A stretch of 52,510 nt of DNA, taken from an uncultured Varibaculum sp. Its GTDB lineage: Bacteria; Actinomycetota; Actinomycetes; Actinomycetales; Actinomycetaceae. Shown in pieces: positions 17,760 through 26,077 of this stretch (positions are counted from its first letter, which is position 1; every line of letters starts with the position of its first letter). The position numbers and the translations under genes were made by a program. Under the pieces are notes generated by a model, which was given only the letters and a program-made list of their open reading frames with translations, was not told the DNA's origin and ran no database searches. The DNA is taken from NCBI RefSeq assembly GCF_902489465.1, contig NZ_CABTZZ010000013.1, forward strand, positions 1 to 52,510, in the 5' to 3' direction.

Positions 17760-17960
17760 GTTTTAACCGGCATACGCCTAAAAAACATATGTGCGTCGCC
17801 GCCAGCGACGCCTAAAGTCTCACTGAGCTAGATATAACAGCTGAATAGCATCTCAGAAAATCTAGGCGCTAGCATACTTAAAACGCTAGGCGTCAAGATG
17901 GTCTGGACAGCCTCCTAATAATTCTGGTCTCGGCAGACTCTCTCAAGACTGTTACTAATG
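17760..17960 (+). other. Untranslated region between the small gene and its terminator, possible small RNA
   Basis: No reading frame of note. It contains a hairpin GCGTCGC-CGCCA-GCGACGC at 17793-17811 and a pair of related sequences, TAGGCGCTAG at about 17862 and CGCTAGGCG at about 17884. Since the terminator follows only at 17961, these 200 bases should be part of the transcript as a long structured 3' end, or be processed into a separate RNA. Confidence 0.35.
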
Positions 17961-17993
17961 CGGGGCGGATGGATTTCCATCCGCCCCGTTTTT
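17961..17993 (+). terminator. Rho-independent terminator
   Basis: CGGGGCGGATGGA and the pairing half TCCATCCGCCCCG with a TT loop, followed by TTTTTC. A textbook plus-strand terminator for the small membrane-protein transcript. Confidence 0.88.
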
Positions 17994-18140
17994 CTAGTTC
18001 CAAACCGAGCTTCAACGTCCTTGTTTCCCCTGAACTAGATATGTTCGGGTATTATTCCCGCCAGAGATCTTATAACTGTTGCAGCCACCTGCCCTAGATC
18101 CGCCCACCCCAGGGAGCAAAGGCAAATTAAACAGCCAAAT

Positions 18141-18182
18141 AAAAAGGGCGGGCAGGTTCTTGTCAAAAGAACGTGCCCACCC
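18141..18182 (-). terminator. Rho-independent terminator of the alcohol dehydrogenase gene
   Basis: On the minus strand, GGGTGGGCACGTTCTT pairs with AAGAACCTGCCCGCCC across a short loop and is followed by TTTTT. It lies 50 bases after the dehydrogenase stop. Confidence 0.85.
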
Positions 18183-18232
18183 AGTTACGGCAACTAGCAG
18201 CTACCTGACCACCTCAACAGTATTAACTTGCT

Positions 18233-19360
18233 TTACAGCGACATATCAACCACGGCACGGCCTTGTACCTTGCCCTGAGAAAGCAGCTTATAGGTGGCGC
18301 CGGCTTCTTCTAGCGGAATCCGCTTGGTAACAATCTTCTGGTAATCAATCATTCCCAGATCTGCCATCCGGATTACCTCCGGCAGATCCTGGCGGGTACG
18401 GGCACCGTACGACCCCAAGATGTGCTGAGCGCGACGGACTAGGCGGTTAATCTCTACCTGCGCAGTTTGTACTCCGGCTCCCAGGCCGATCGGCACCATG
18501 CGGCCTCCATCTTTAAGTACATCCAAAGCGGTGGTCCAGGTTTCCGGGCGCCCGAGCGCCTCGAAAGCCACATCTACGCCTTTACCGCCGGTGATCTTGA
18601 GGATTTCCGCACGCGCATCCTGAGTGACCGAATTAATCGCGTCGGTGGCACCCAATTCTTTAGCGCTGGCGAGCTTGTCATCGGAAATATCGATTGCCAC
18701 GATCTGGCTGGCGCCAAAGGCTTTGGCGATCTGAATAATGTTAGATCCCACGCCTCCGGTAGCAACTACCGCCACGGATTCGCCAAAGTGCAGGTCAGCG
18801 CCGCGGCGTACCGCTCCATAGGCGGTCATAGCGGCACAACCAATAATCGCCGAGGAAACTAAATCCATACTAGAAGGCACAACCGCTACGGAGGTGGAAG
18901 GCACTACCGCGTATTCGGCGAGCCCACCCATGGAGTACATGGCGATTTCACTGCCATCTAGATCGGCCAGGCGGGTGGTACCGTCATAGAGTTTGCCCTG
19001 CAAACGGTTGAGATCAAAGAACGGTGCACACAAGTCGTCACGTCCAGACGCACAGGCTTCACACTGACCACAAGGCATCAGGAAAGCTCCGGAAACATAC
19101 TGGCCAACTTCCAGCCCGGTATGTTCATTGCCTTCACCTAGCTCCACGATTTGTCCGGCAACTTCATGTCCGAGGACGCAGGGCTTGGGGAAGTCGATAG
19201 CTCCCCCAATTACATGCAGGTCAGAGTGACAAAGACCGCAGGCAGCGACTTTGATGAGCACCTCGCCCGCCTTGGGATGGGGGGTACGAATCTCATTTAC
19301 TTCCAGTCCCTTCTCAACATCACGAAGAACTGCGGCCTTCATCGTCTCGGGAATCGTCAT
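18233..19360 (-). CDS. Zinc-dependent alcohol dehydrogenase (MDR superfamily)
   Basis: 375 residues. Complete medium-chain dehydrogenase: catalytic zinc ligands in ACGLCHSDLH and LGHEVAG, the structural-zinc cysteines in MPCGQCEACASGRDDLC, and an NAD(P)-binding Rossmann motif ATGGVGSN near residue 205, with an Asp (VAIDIS) at the end of beta-2 that favours NAD. It should oxidise alcohols or reduce aldehydes in the cytoplasm; the exact substrate is unknown. ATG 19360 has AGGAGCAGGA upstream. Single-gene transcript with its own terminator. A perfect palindrome 24 bases before the start may be an operator. Confidence 0.9.
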   Translation of the reverse strand: MTIPETMKAAVLRDVEKGLEVNEIRTPHPKAGEVLIKVAACGLCHSDLHVIGGAIDFPKPCVLGHEVAGQIVELGEGNEHTGLEVGQYVSGAFLMPCGQCEACASGRDDLCAPFFDLNRLQGKLYDGTTRLADLDGSEIAMYSMGGLAEYAVVPSTSVAVVPSSMDLVSSAIIGCAAMTAYGAVRRGADLHFGESVAVVATGGVGSNIIQIAKAFGASQIVAIDISDDKLASAKELGATDAINSVTQDARAEILKITGGKGVDVAFEALGRPETWTTALDVLKDGGRMVPIGLGAGVQTAQVEINRLVRRAQHILGSYGARTRQDLPEVIRMADLGMIDYQKIVTKRIPLEEAGATYKLLSQGKVQGRAVVDMSL

Positions 19361-19383
19361 GTCCTGCTCCTTTGCTAGCGTTT

Positions 19384-19397
19384 AAATATTAATATTT
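19384..19397. promoter_or_regulatory. AT-rich palindrome upstream of the alcohol dehydrogenase
   Basis: AAATATTAATATTT is a perfect 14-base palindrome 24-37 bases before the dehydrogenase start, where it could overlap a -10 region or be bound by a dimeric regulator. The 407-base gap 19361-19767 otherwise holds the promoter at 19481 and no gene I can support. Confidence 0.35.
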
Positions 19398-19480
19398 CAG
19401 CCTTGACGGATACCGCCCTTGAAGCTGCACCCGTCGCTCACTTCCAGTATCGTACAGATTTACATCTTTGTCCATACATT

Positions 19481-19510
19481 TTGACAAAAAGTAGCTTTTT
19501 AAAATATATT
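19481..19510 (+). promoter_or_regulatory. Candidate promoter pointing to the TSUP permease
   Basis: TTGACA at 19481-19486 and TATATT at 19505-19510 with an 18-base spacer. The match is good, but the permease starts about 250 bases downstream, so the leader would be long. Confidence 0.4.
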
Positions 19511-19767
19511 TCTCTAAACAAGCGACAGAAAGGACTGTAGAAATAACTAAAAACACTGCTTGCAGATTCTTGGTCAAGTTCAGGCAGAGATAGGGATTAC
19601 TATATAAATGTAATAACAATAGCTCTATTCACACCGGCGGGGATCATCTCGATTTTCACTGCCGGTATTCGTAGAGGCAAAAACTGCAGATACTGGCAGG
19701 CTCCTGACCGCACTAGCCTCCGATCAGAGCAGATGACCCCGTAGTTACCTGCCCCAGAAAGGAAACC

Positions 19768-20523
19768 ATGCTTGACCTCACTCCTGGTTTAATCGCTATC
19801 TTGGTAGCCTGCGCCCTGATGTGCGGACTAGCAAAAACCGCTCTTCCGGGACTAGCGTGCATACCGGTCGCGATCCTGGCAGCAGTAATGCCTACCCGCC
19901 CCTCCACCGCCCTAATGCTGCTAATGCTACTTACCGGAGACTTGCTGGCCATCTGGACCTACCGTAAAGATGCTGACTGGAAAGTGCTACGCGGCTTGTA
20001 TCCACCGGTAGCGGTGGGGGTAGCCATCGGTGCCGTTTTTCTGGCAAATGTATCTAACCAGGTGATGAAAGTTTCTATCGGGATCATTATTTTGGCGCTG
20101 ACTGCCCTCACCCTGGGGCTGATCTGGTATGCGGGTCGCACCGGGCGCGACCTGGCGACCTCCATGAGCACTTCCCTACCCGCACGCCTGTTTTACGGTT
20201 CCCTGTCGGGCTTTACCACGATGGCCGCCAACTCGGGAGGCCCAGTGGTCTCCCTGTATTTCCTGGCCTCCCGCTTTGAAGTCCGCCGCTTCATGGGCAC
20301 TCAAGCCTGGTTTTTCTTTATCGTCAACCTGCTAAAACTACCCTTTTCCGCCGGTATTGGCTTGATTGATCGGCAAATGCTGCTGATCGCTCTATGCCTC
20401 GCTCCTCTAGTTCTGGGGGCAGCCCTCCTGGGGCGCTGGTGGATAGGGCGCATCGACAATAAAATCTTCGATCCGATCGTAACTATACTAACCATCGTTT
20501 CCGCAGTATTCCTGCTGCTCTAG
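19768..20523 (+). CDS. TSUP (TauE/SafE) family membrane permease
   Basis: 251 residues, about eight hydrophobic segments. The typical family features are present: LVACALMCGLAKTALPGL near the N-terminus, an inverted repeat of the same idea after residue 130 with FTTMAANSGGPVVSLYFL, and RRFMGTQAWFFFIVNLLKLP. Family members export or import sulfite, sulfoacetate, sulfonates or other organic anions. The substrate cannot be assigned. ATG 19768 has GAAAGGAAA upstream. No neighbour suggests a sulfur role. Confidence 0.85.
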   Translation: MLDLTPGLIAILVACALMCGLAKTALPGLACIPVAILAAVMPTRPSTALMLLMLLTGDLLAIWTYRKDADWKVLRGLYPPVAVGVAIGAVFLANVSNQVMKVSIGIIILALTALTLGLIWYAGRTGRDLATSMSTSLPARLFYGSLSGFTTMAANSGGPVVSLYFLASRFEVRRFMGTQAWFFFIVNLLKLPFSAGIGLIDRQMLLIALCLAPLVLGAALLGRWWIGRIDNKIFDPIVTILTIVSAVFLLL

Positions 20524-20574
20524 CCGAGAGTTCGCCGCACAATCAGATAAAGCAGGCAGACACCATCCAGGGTG

Positions 20575-20678
20575 TGCGGGAAAAGGTTTTATCCGAGTGG
20601 GCGCCGCGGGCATAAGAATTCGGAAAACGTCGCTACGTTTTCCGAATTCTTGGGCGGGAGCAGAAACCTTTCCCCGCA
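20575..20678. repeat. Family A nested palindromic repeat, copy 4
   Basis: Outer arms TGCGGGAAAAGGTTTT and AGAAACCTTTCCCCGCA; inner arms AAGAATTCGGAAAACGT and ACGTTTTCCGAATTCTT pair perfectly over 17 bases around CGCT. Boxes are ATCCGAGTGGGCGCCGCGGGC and TGGGCGGGAG (same orientation as copy 3). It lies 51 bases after the TSUP gene. Confidence 0.85.
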
Positions 20679-20764
20679 TCGAGACACAAGCGACAGTAGA
20701 TGCTGAGAGCACCAGAAAATGCGGGAGGCGATTTTAAGTCGAGGGGAAGATTTTCAGGATACAA

Positions 20765-20918
20765 GGGGCGCAGCCGGTAAAAGATACGACAGGGACACGC
20801 AAGCCACCAGTATCTTCCTTATTCGGAAACATACCTATTAATCTCTTGAGATAATTCCCTATCCTCGCTTTAGCGAGGAAATCGGGGCCCCCGGAGTGCT
20901 TTTACCGAGCCAGCCCCG
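20765..20918. repeat. Family B repeat, copy 2
   Basis: Starts near GGGGCGCAGCCGGTAAAAGA and ends near GTGCTTTTACCGAGCCAGCC. The interior contains AAGCCACCAGTATC, CGGAAACATACCTATT, the palindrome ATCTCTTGAGAT and the hairpin CCTCGCTTTAGCGAGG, all shared with copy 3. It lies between two convergent genes. Confidence 0.8.
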
Positions 20919-20981
20919 ATACGGGAGACAACCGACAACCCCCTACACCGGCAGCTACCAATGGCAGCAATCTACAGAAAA

Positions 20982-21010
20982 TGTGGGGGCGAGATTAGCT
21001 CGCCCCCACA
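20982..21010 (-). terminator. Terminator of the sugar-porter operon
   Basis: TGTGGGGGCGAG and CTCGCCCCCACA form a perfect 12-base stem; on the minus strand it is followed by TTTTCT. It is 45 bases beyond the transporter stop. Confidence 0.8.
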
Positions 21011-21054
21011 TATCAGGTAATTTACCTACAGATTTTCAGCTGTAGATTTAGCAG

Positions 21055-22707
21055 TTATTTGCTGTACATGTGTTCCATGTAGGATTCGATTTCGTCCAAA
21101 GACCGTCCGGAGGTTTCCGGCATGATCTTGAATAGCACCACTGCAATGATCAGGTTCAGTACCCCGTACATTGCGTAGGTGGGGCCACCACCTAGAGCAG
21201 CAATCATCGGCGGGAAGGTCCAGGTAATAATGGCGTTCATAATCCACATACAGAAGATGGCAGTACCATTCATAATTCCGCGCACATTAGCCGGGAACAT
21301 TTCACCCAGCATCGTCCAGACTACGGTACCGTTCGAAGACTGTACTACCAGCATGAATAGCGACATCATTAGCAGCACCAAGTACCCGGCCCAGACCGGC
21401 ACACTGCCGGCTGCGTCATGAGGAGCAATCACGAATTGGAAGATTATGGCAATTCCCAGCAACAGGATACCTACCAAGGTGACGTCCCAGATCAAAATGG
21501 TGCGCCGGCGGAACTTGGTAATCAGAATCAAGCCGATTGCCGAACCCACCACGCTCATCACGCCGTTAGCTACCTGCGCAGTAATCGCGGCCGAAGTTCC
21601 CATACCGGCAATACCCAAGACTTTCGGGGCGTAATACATAACGGTGTTTACCCCGGTGGTCTGGTTTACAATCGCCAGGAATATACCCACGAACATTAGT
21701 TTACGCAGCCACGGCGTGTTCATTACGTCGCGGAAAGTACCCTTCTTACCGTGTTTCTCATTCTGGCGAGCCTCGACCATCTCGTAGAGTTCGTCAGTAA
21801 GATCCCCATCTTTCTTGGGGTCGCGTACCCGCTTCAAGGATCCAATAGCGGCGTAAACTTCCTGCTGCAGCACATGCCAACGTGAAGACTCCGGCATCAA
21901 GTGCATCCCTAGCCACAGAGCAACGGCAGGCACAGAACACAACACAATCATCCAACGCCAGGCAGAGCCGTTACCGGCGGAAACCGCCATATTCGAGATG
22001 AATTCGTGGATTGCTTGGGCATCAGAGCTACCCAGGTGCTTAGAAACGATCTGGTTTAAGGCATCCCAGGAGTATTCTCCGGCCTTAACTACCCCAGCAG
22101 GATCCGATTTGACGGTAATCTGCGGGCCGCCGTGAGCAGAGTTAATGATGGCATTCATCGAGAAGGCTAACAGCTGGCCGACTACAATCATCAGCTGGTC
22201 AACCGCCACGATGGTACCGCGGATACGCTTGGGTGCAGTTTCCGCCAGGAATACCGGCACGGTTGCCGAGGCGCCACCTACGGCTAGCCCCAGGATTAGG
22301 CGGAACGGATACATTACCCAAATATTGGGGGCGAAAGTATTTCCGAGGGCGCCGATCAGGAACAGAATCGCCAGCATGATGATGTTGTGTCGGCGTCCAT
22401 AACGGTCGGAGAGCCGTCCTCCAAATAGCGCTCCGAAGGCTGCGCCAAGGGTAAGAATACCGCCAATCGCACCCTCTTGAGCCGGGGTAATCCCCATGCC
22501 GCCTGCACCATGTGGCATATACATATAGGGCAGGGCTCCGGAGATAACCCCGGTGTCATACCCGAATAGCAGGGAGCCTAGCGTAGCCACTGCGGCCACG
22601 GCGATAACTCCCCGGTGTTTACCGGAGGCTGGCGTTTCTTGCACCATTTCGCGCAGTTCATCTTTACTCAACTCATTAAGAGGAGTTTTTTTCTTATTTA
22701 TTTCCAT
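21055..22707 (-). CDS. MFS sugar porter (sugar/inositol:proton symporter-like)
   Basis: 550 residues with 12 membrane segments. Sugar-porter signatures are clear: LLFGYDTGVISGAL in helix 1, GGRLSDRYGRRHNI after helix 2, PVFLAETAPKRIRGT after helix 6 region, MPESSRWHV at the start of the central loop, QQTTGVN-like NQTTGVNTVMYY in helix 7, and LGEMFPANVRG plus MPETSGRSLDEIE near the end. It is longer than the usual ~470 because of a soluble insert of about 60 residues between helices 5 and 6 (about residues 195-255). The neighbouring Gfo/Idh/MocA oxidoreductase, 30 bases upstream in the same operon, suggests uptake of inositol or a related polyol or sugar for oxidation. Confidence 0.9.
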   Translation of the reverse strand: MEINKKKTPLNELSKDELREMVQETPASGKHRGVIAVAAVATLGSLLFGYDTGVISGALPYMYMPHGAGGMGITPAQEGAIGGILTLGAAFGALFGGRLSDRYGRRHNIIMLAILFLIGALGNTFAPNIWVMYPFRLILGLAVGGASATVPVFLAETAPKRIRGTIVAVDQLMIVVGQLLAFSMNAIINSAHGGPQITVKSDPAGVVKAGEYSWDALNQIVSKHLGSSDAQAIHEFISNMAVSAGNGSAWRWMIVLCSVPAVALWLGMHLMPESSRWHVLQQEVYAAIGSLKRVRDPKKDGDLTDELYEMVEARQNEKHGKKGTFRDVMNTPWLRKLMFVGIFLAIVNQTTGVNTVMYYAPKVLGIAGMGTSAAITAQVANGVMSVVGSAIGLILITKFRRRTILIWDVTLVGILLLGIAIIFQFVIAPHDAAGSVPVWAGYLVLLMMSLFMLVVQSSNGTVVWTMLGEMFPANVRGIMNGTAIFCMWIMNAIITWTFPPMIAALGGGPTYAMYGVLNLIIAVVLFKIMPETSGRSLDEIESYMEHMYSK

Positions 22708-22737
22708 TGCTAGAACTTTCTATATTGAAGAGATAGG

Positions 22738-23937
22738 TTATTTGTCGTAAGTAGTGATGCCGCTTACTTTAGGGACATCGTGCCATTTACCGTCTGCGGC
22801 TGAAGCCACCGTTGCCTGGTCGATCTCGGCTGCCGACCAACCATCAGCCACTGACGGCGCCACCTGCTCACCGGTTAAAACACCCGACAAGAATTGGAAA
22901 CACTCGATCGCTTTCATATCGTCAAAGCCCATCGAAGTGCCCGCCCCCGGCTGGAAACGTGAGAAATGGGGATAGTGAGGATTAGCCATCGAACGCACAT
23001 ACCCGTGAATAACCCCATTATCCTGACCAATACAAGCCTGCAGATCATTGAGGTATTCAAAGTTCCAACGCACCGAACCCTCGGTACCATAAACTTCCAC
23101 AATATACTCAGCGCGCGGCCCCACGCTCACGCGAGAAGACTCCATAGTGCCCACCACGCCGGAATCAAAACGCACCATCATGGCCACATAGTCCTCGTTC
23201 CCGACTTCTTTCTTTTCATCAGAAACTTCCCAACCAGTATGCCCCACACCAGCCTTAGTGGGAATAGGACGCTCTTTAATAAACGTGTCGGTAAGCGCCG
23301 ACACCTGACTAATCCGATCACGCAACACATACTGCACCAGGTCAGCTCCATGACTCATGAGGTCACCAACCACACCAGCACCTGCCTTATCCCGGTCATA
23401 ACGCCAGGTATAAGGCCCATCAGGACTAGCAGCATAATCAGCGATTAACCAACAACGAACGTTGGTAATCCGCCCTAGCTTCCCCTGCGCAATCAGTTCC
23501 CGTGCCTGCTCAACTGCCGGGGTATGACGATAGTTAAAACCAACCGCCGTATTAACCCCCGCCTTCGCCGCAGCCTCAGCAATCTCCCGAGACTCAGTAG
23601 CACTTACCCCCATTGGTTTTTCAATCCAGAAAGGCTTACCAGCCTTCGCCGCCGCAACCGCGATCTCACGATGCAAAAAGTTCGGCGAACAAATAGACAC
23701 CACATCCACTTCCGGATCGGCCAACACTTCCCGATAATCGGAAACCGCTTTCTCAAAACCCAGGGCACTGGTTGCCAGCTCTTGAGTCTGCACGATCGGA
23801 TCACAAGCAACCACCAAACGCACCTCAGCTCCCAACTCCGGGAAACGCTCAGCCATCGCCTTATACGAACGCGTATGCAAACGCCCCATCCAACCCAGGG
23901 AAATAACCCCTACGCCAATCTTTTTCTTCTCGGCCAT
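22738..23937 (-). CDS. Gfo/Idh/MocA family oxidoreductase (inositol/sugar dehydrogenase-like)
   Basis: 399 residues. N-terminal Rossmann domain starting KIGVGVISLGWMGRLHTRSY, then VDVVSICSPNFLHREIAVAAAKAGK and the catalytic-Lys motif WIEKPMG (about residue 105), then the family's alpha/beta domain with the AGAGVVGDLMSHGADL segment holding the active-site Asp/His pair. These enzymes oxidise sugars, inositols or their derivatives with NAD(P). ATG 23937 has AAGGAG upstream. First gene of a two-gene operon with the sugar porter. An LacI-like half-site (AAGCGCTC, around 23975-23985) lies upstream but is weak. The exact substrate is not determined. Confidence 0.87.
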   Translation of the reverse strand: MAEKKKIGVGVISLGWMGRLHTRSYKAMAERFPELGAEVRLVVACDPIVQTQELATSALGFEKAVSDYREVLADPEVDVVSICSPNFLHREIAVAAAKAGKPFWIEKPMGVSATESREIAEAAAKAGVNTAVGFNYRHTPAVEQARELIAQGKLGRITNVRCWLIADYAASPDGPYTWRYDRDKAGAGVVGDLMSHGADLVQYVLRDRISQVSALTDTFIKERPIPTKAGVGHTGWEVSDEKKEVGNEDYVAMMVRFDSGVVGTMESSRVSVGPRAEYIVEVYGTEGSVRWNFEYLNDLQACIGQDNGVIHGYVRSMANPHYPHFSRFQPGAGTSMGFDDMKAIECFQFLSGVLTGEQVAPSVADGWSAAEIDQATVASAADGKWHDVPKVSGITTYDK

Positions 23938-24108
23938 ATAAACTCCTTACCCAGCCACCATCGGCTGCAATCCATTGAGCGCTTTGGAGCCTCCCTGCTC
24001 TCTTACGCACGCCATTCAATGTAACCGAAATATTTCGCTTTGTCCAGAATTTGACTTAACATTATTACATTTAATGGGGGATGGGGTTAGGGAGAAAAAT
24101 ATACAAAG

Positions 24109-24162
24109 AGGCGCGGGGAGAGTCTACCTGGGCGAATGCCCGATATAACTCTCCCCGCGCCT
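24109..24162 (-). terminator. Terminator at the end of the S10 operon
   Basis: On the minus strand AAGGCGCGGGGAGAGT pairs with ACTCTCCCCGCGCCT; a small GGGC-ATTC-GCCC hairpin lies in the loop, and a T-rich run (TCTTTGTATATTTTT) follows. It lies 78 bases after rpsQ, showing that the operon ends here rather than continuing into rplN. Confidence 0.82.
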
Positions 24163-24239
24163 TGTAGCTATCAGGAACCGAACGAAAGATCTTGCCAGAT
24201 CTTCGACTTTAACGATCCCCTTAAAAAGCCAATGAAAAC

Positions 24240-24524
24240 CTACTTGGCTTTCTCAATGATTTCGCTAACCCGCCAACGCTTGGTCTTGGACAAAGGACGA
24301 GTCTCCATAATCCGTACCAAGTCGCCGGTGCCGCATGAGTTGTTCTCGTCATGCACCTTGTAGCGCTTGCGGCGGTTAATCACCTTGCCGTACAAGCGGT
24401 GCTTAACGCGATCTTCTACCTGCACAACAACCGTCTTGTCCATTTTGTCGGACACCACGTATCCCTGCAGCACCTTGCGGTGATTGCGCTCTACCGTAGC
24501 GGTCTTCTCTGTTTCTTCGCTCAT
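24240..24524 (-). CDS. rpsQ: Ribosomal protein uS17
   Basis: 94 residues. Small-subunit protein that binds 16S rRNA early in assembly. The core RKVLQGYVVSDKMDKTVVVQVEDRVKHRLYGK and the RYKVHDENN / GDLVRIMETRPLSKTKRWRV stretches are standard. The N-terminal 13 residues are acidic (MSEETEKTATVE), a common actinobacterial form. It starts 5 bases after rpmC and is the last gene of the S10 operon here. Confidence 0.97.
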   Translation of the reverse strand: MSEETEKTATVERNHRKVLQGYVVSDKMDKTVVVQVEDRVKHRLYGKVINRRKRYKVHDENNSCGTGDLVRIMETRPLSKTKRWRVSEIIEKAK

Positions 24525-24529
24525 GAATC

Positions 24530-24760
24530 CTACTCCTCAGCCTGCGGAGCGGTACGAATACCGAGCTCCCGCTCTCTAGCAATGGTGTAAATGCGGGCAA
24601 TATCGCGACGCAGCTGCCCGATCTGTCCACGATCCTCACCAGCACCGGTGGCCAGCTGGAAACGCAGATTAAACAGTTCGGTCTTAGCTTCGTCTAGCTT
24701 CTGGGAAAGCTGTTCTTCGTCCAGCAAATCCAAATCAGACATTTTAAGGCCCTTTGCCAT
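24530..24760 (-). CDS. rpmC: Ribosomal protein uL29
   Basis: 76 residues, helical; core LDEAKTELFNLRFQLATGAGEDRGQIGQLRRDIARIYTI. L29 sits by the peptide exit tunnel and helps dock trigger factor and SRP. Its ATG shares one base with the stop of rplP, implying coupled translation. Confidence 0.97.
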   Translation of the reverse strand: MAKGLKMSDLDLLDEEQLSQKLDEAKTELFNLRFQLATGAGEDRGQIGQLRRDIARIYTIARERELGIRTAPQAEE

Positions 24761-25179
24761 TACTGATCACCGCCTTCACGACTAATGAACCGGGTCTTAA
24801 TCGGCAGCTTATGCTGCGCACGGCTCATAGCTTCCCGAGCGATATCTTCAGACACGCCCGCCAATTCGAACAGTACGCGACCAGGTTTGACCGGAGCCAC
24901 CCACCATTCGGGAGAGCCTTTACCAGAACCCATACGAGTTTCGGCCGGCTTCTTGGTCAGCGGACGGTCAGGGAAAATGTTGATCCACACTTTACCGCCA
25001 CGCTTGATGTAGCGTGTCATCGCAATACGAGCTGCCTCAATCTGCCGGTTGGTTATGTAGGCGTGATCAAGAGCCTGGATGCCGTATTCGCCGAACGCCA
25101 GTTCGGTACCGCGCTTAGCCATGCCCTTACGGTTAGGGCGATGCTGTTTGCGCCATTTAGTCCTACGAGGAATTAACAC
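24760..25179 (-). CDS. rplP: Ribosomal protein uL16
   Basis: 139 residues, normal length. N-terminus MLIPRRTKWRKQHRPNRKG and the motif GKGSPEWWVAPVKPGRVLFE (a site near the peptidyl-transferase centre) are highly typical. It helps position the A-site tRNA. One base separates it from rpsC. Confidence 0.97.
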   Translation of the reverse strand: MLIPRRTKWRKQHRPNRKGMAKRGTELAFGEYGIQALDHAYITNRQIEAARIAMTRYIKRGGKVWINIFPDRPLTKKPAETRMGSGKGSPEWWVAPVKPGRVLFELAGVSEDIAREAMSRAQHKLPIKTRFISREGGDQ

Positions 25180-25180
25180 G

Positions 25181-26077
25181 TTACTCCTCCGTTCCGTTTT
25201 CTTGCGGCTTATCGGCCTCGGCTACTGCCTTTTCGGTAGCAGCCTCAGCTGCGGGTGCCTCTTTTTCCGAGGACGCGGCATCGGAGTTTTCCGCCGGTGC
25301 CTGGGTTGCGCCCTCTTGCCGGCCTTCGCTACGGCCGCGACGTCCGCCGCGTCCGCCATCTCGACCTGCGCGGCCGCGACGTCCACTGCCGCGTCCACCG
25401 CGTCCACCGGATTCAGCCTGTTTCCGGGCGAATTCGGTTTCGGTGAGATCGCCTTTATAAATCCACACTTTCACGCCGATCCGTCCGAAAGTGGTGTGAG
25501 CTTCATAGAAGCCGTAGTCGATCAGGGCGCGCAGCGTATGCAACGGCACCCGACCTTCGCGGTAAAACTCTGAACGTGACATTTCTGCCCCGCCCAAACG
25601 ACCCGAGCACTGCACCCGGATCCCGAGGGCTCCCCCGCGCAGCGCCGACTGCATACCTTTACGCATTGCGCGCCTAAACGATACGCGCGCCGCGAGCTGT
25701 TCCGCGATTCCTTGCGCCACTAGCTGCGCATCAATCTCAGGATTCTTAACTTCGAGGATGTTCAGCTGCACCTGCTTACCGGTGAGCTTCTCCAAATCGC
25801 CACGCAGGCGATCTGCCTCTGCGCCGCGCCGGCCAATAACGATACCGGGGCGAGCAGTATGCAAATCAACCCGTACCCGATCGCGGGTACGTTCAATATC
25901 GATCTGCGAAATCCCGGCGCGCTCTAGGCTCTTTTCCATGACCTTGCGAATGCGCACATCTTCATCTACGAAATCACTGTAACGCTGTCCCGGCTTAGTG
26001 GAGTCCGAGAACCAGCGGGAACGGTGATCGGTGGTAATACCTAACCGGAAACCGGTAGGGCTAACCTTTTGTCCCAT
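25181..26077 (-). CDS. rpsC: Ribosomal protein uS3 with long basic/acidic C-terminal extension
   Basis: 298 residues. N-terminus MGQKVSPTGFRLGI, the KH domain with IVIGRRGAEADRLRGDLEKLTG, and the C-terminal domain up to GVKVWIYKGDLTETEF are standard; S3 lines the mRNA entry channel and takes part in helicase activity. After about residue 222 comes a low-complexity tail: first Gly/Arg repeats (RGGRGSGRRGRAGRDGGRGG), then an Ala/Glu-rich acidic end. Basic extensions of S3 are common in actinobacteria; this one is on the long side. Start ATG abuts the stop of rplV. Confidence 0.97.
   Translation of the reverse strand: MGQKVSPTGFRLGITTDHRSRWFSDSTKPGQRYSDFVDEDVRIRKVMEKSLERAGISQIDIERTRDRVRVDLHTARPGIVIGRRGAEADRLRGDLEKLTGKQVQLNILEVKNPEIDAQLVAQGIAEQLAARVSFRRAMRKGMQSALRGGALGIRVQCSGRLGGAEMSRSEFYREGRVPLHTLRALIDYGFYEAHTTFGRIGVKVWIYKGDLTETEFARKQAESGGRGGRGSGRRGRAGRDGGRGGRRGRSEGRQEGATQAPAENSDAASSEKEAPAAEAATEKAVAEADKPQENGTEE

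Noticed and set aside
19389..19619. 76-residue minus-strand frame upstream of the alcohol dehydrogenase
   Set aside because: AT-rich, no ribosome-binding site, no family resemblance, and it covers the candidate promoter region.
23971..23990. LacI-type operator before the Gfo/Idh-sugar porter operon
   Set aside because: Only the inner AGCGCT is symmetrical; the outer positions do not fit, so it is too weak to list as a site.
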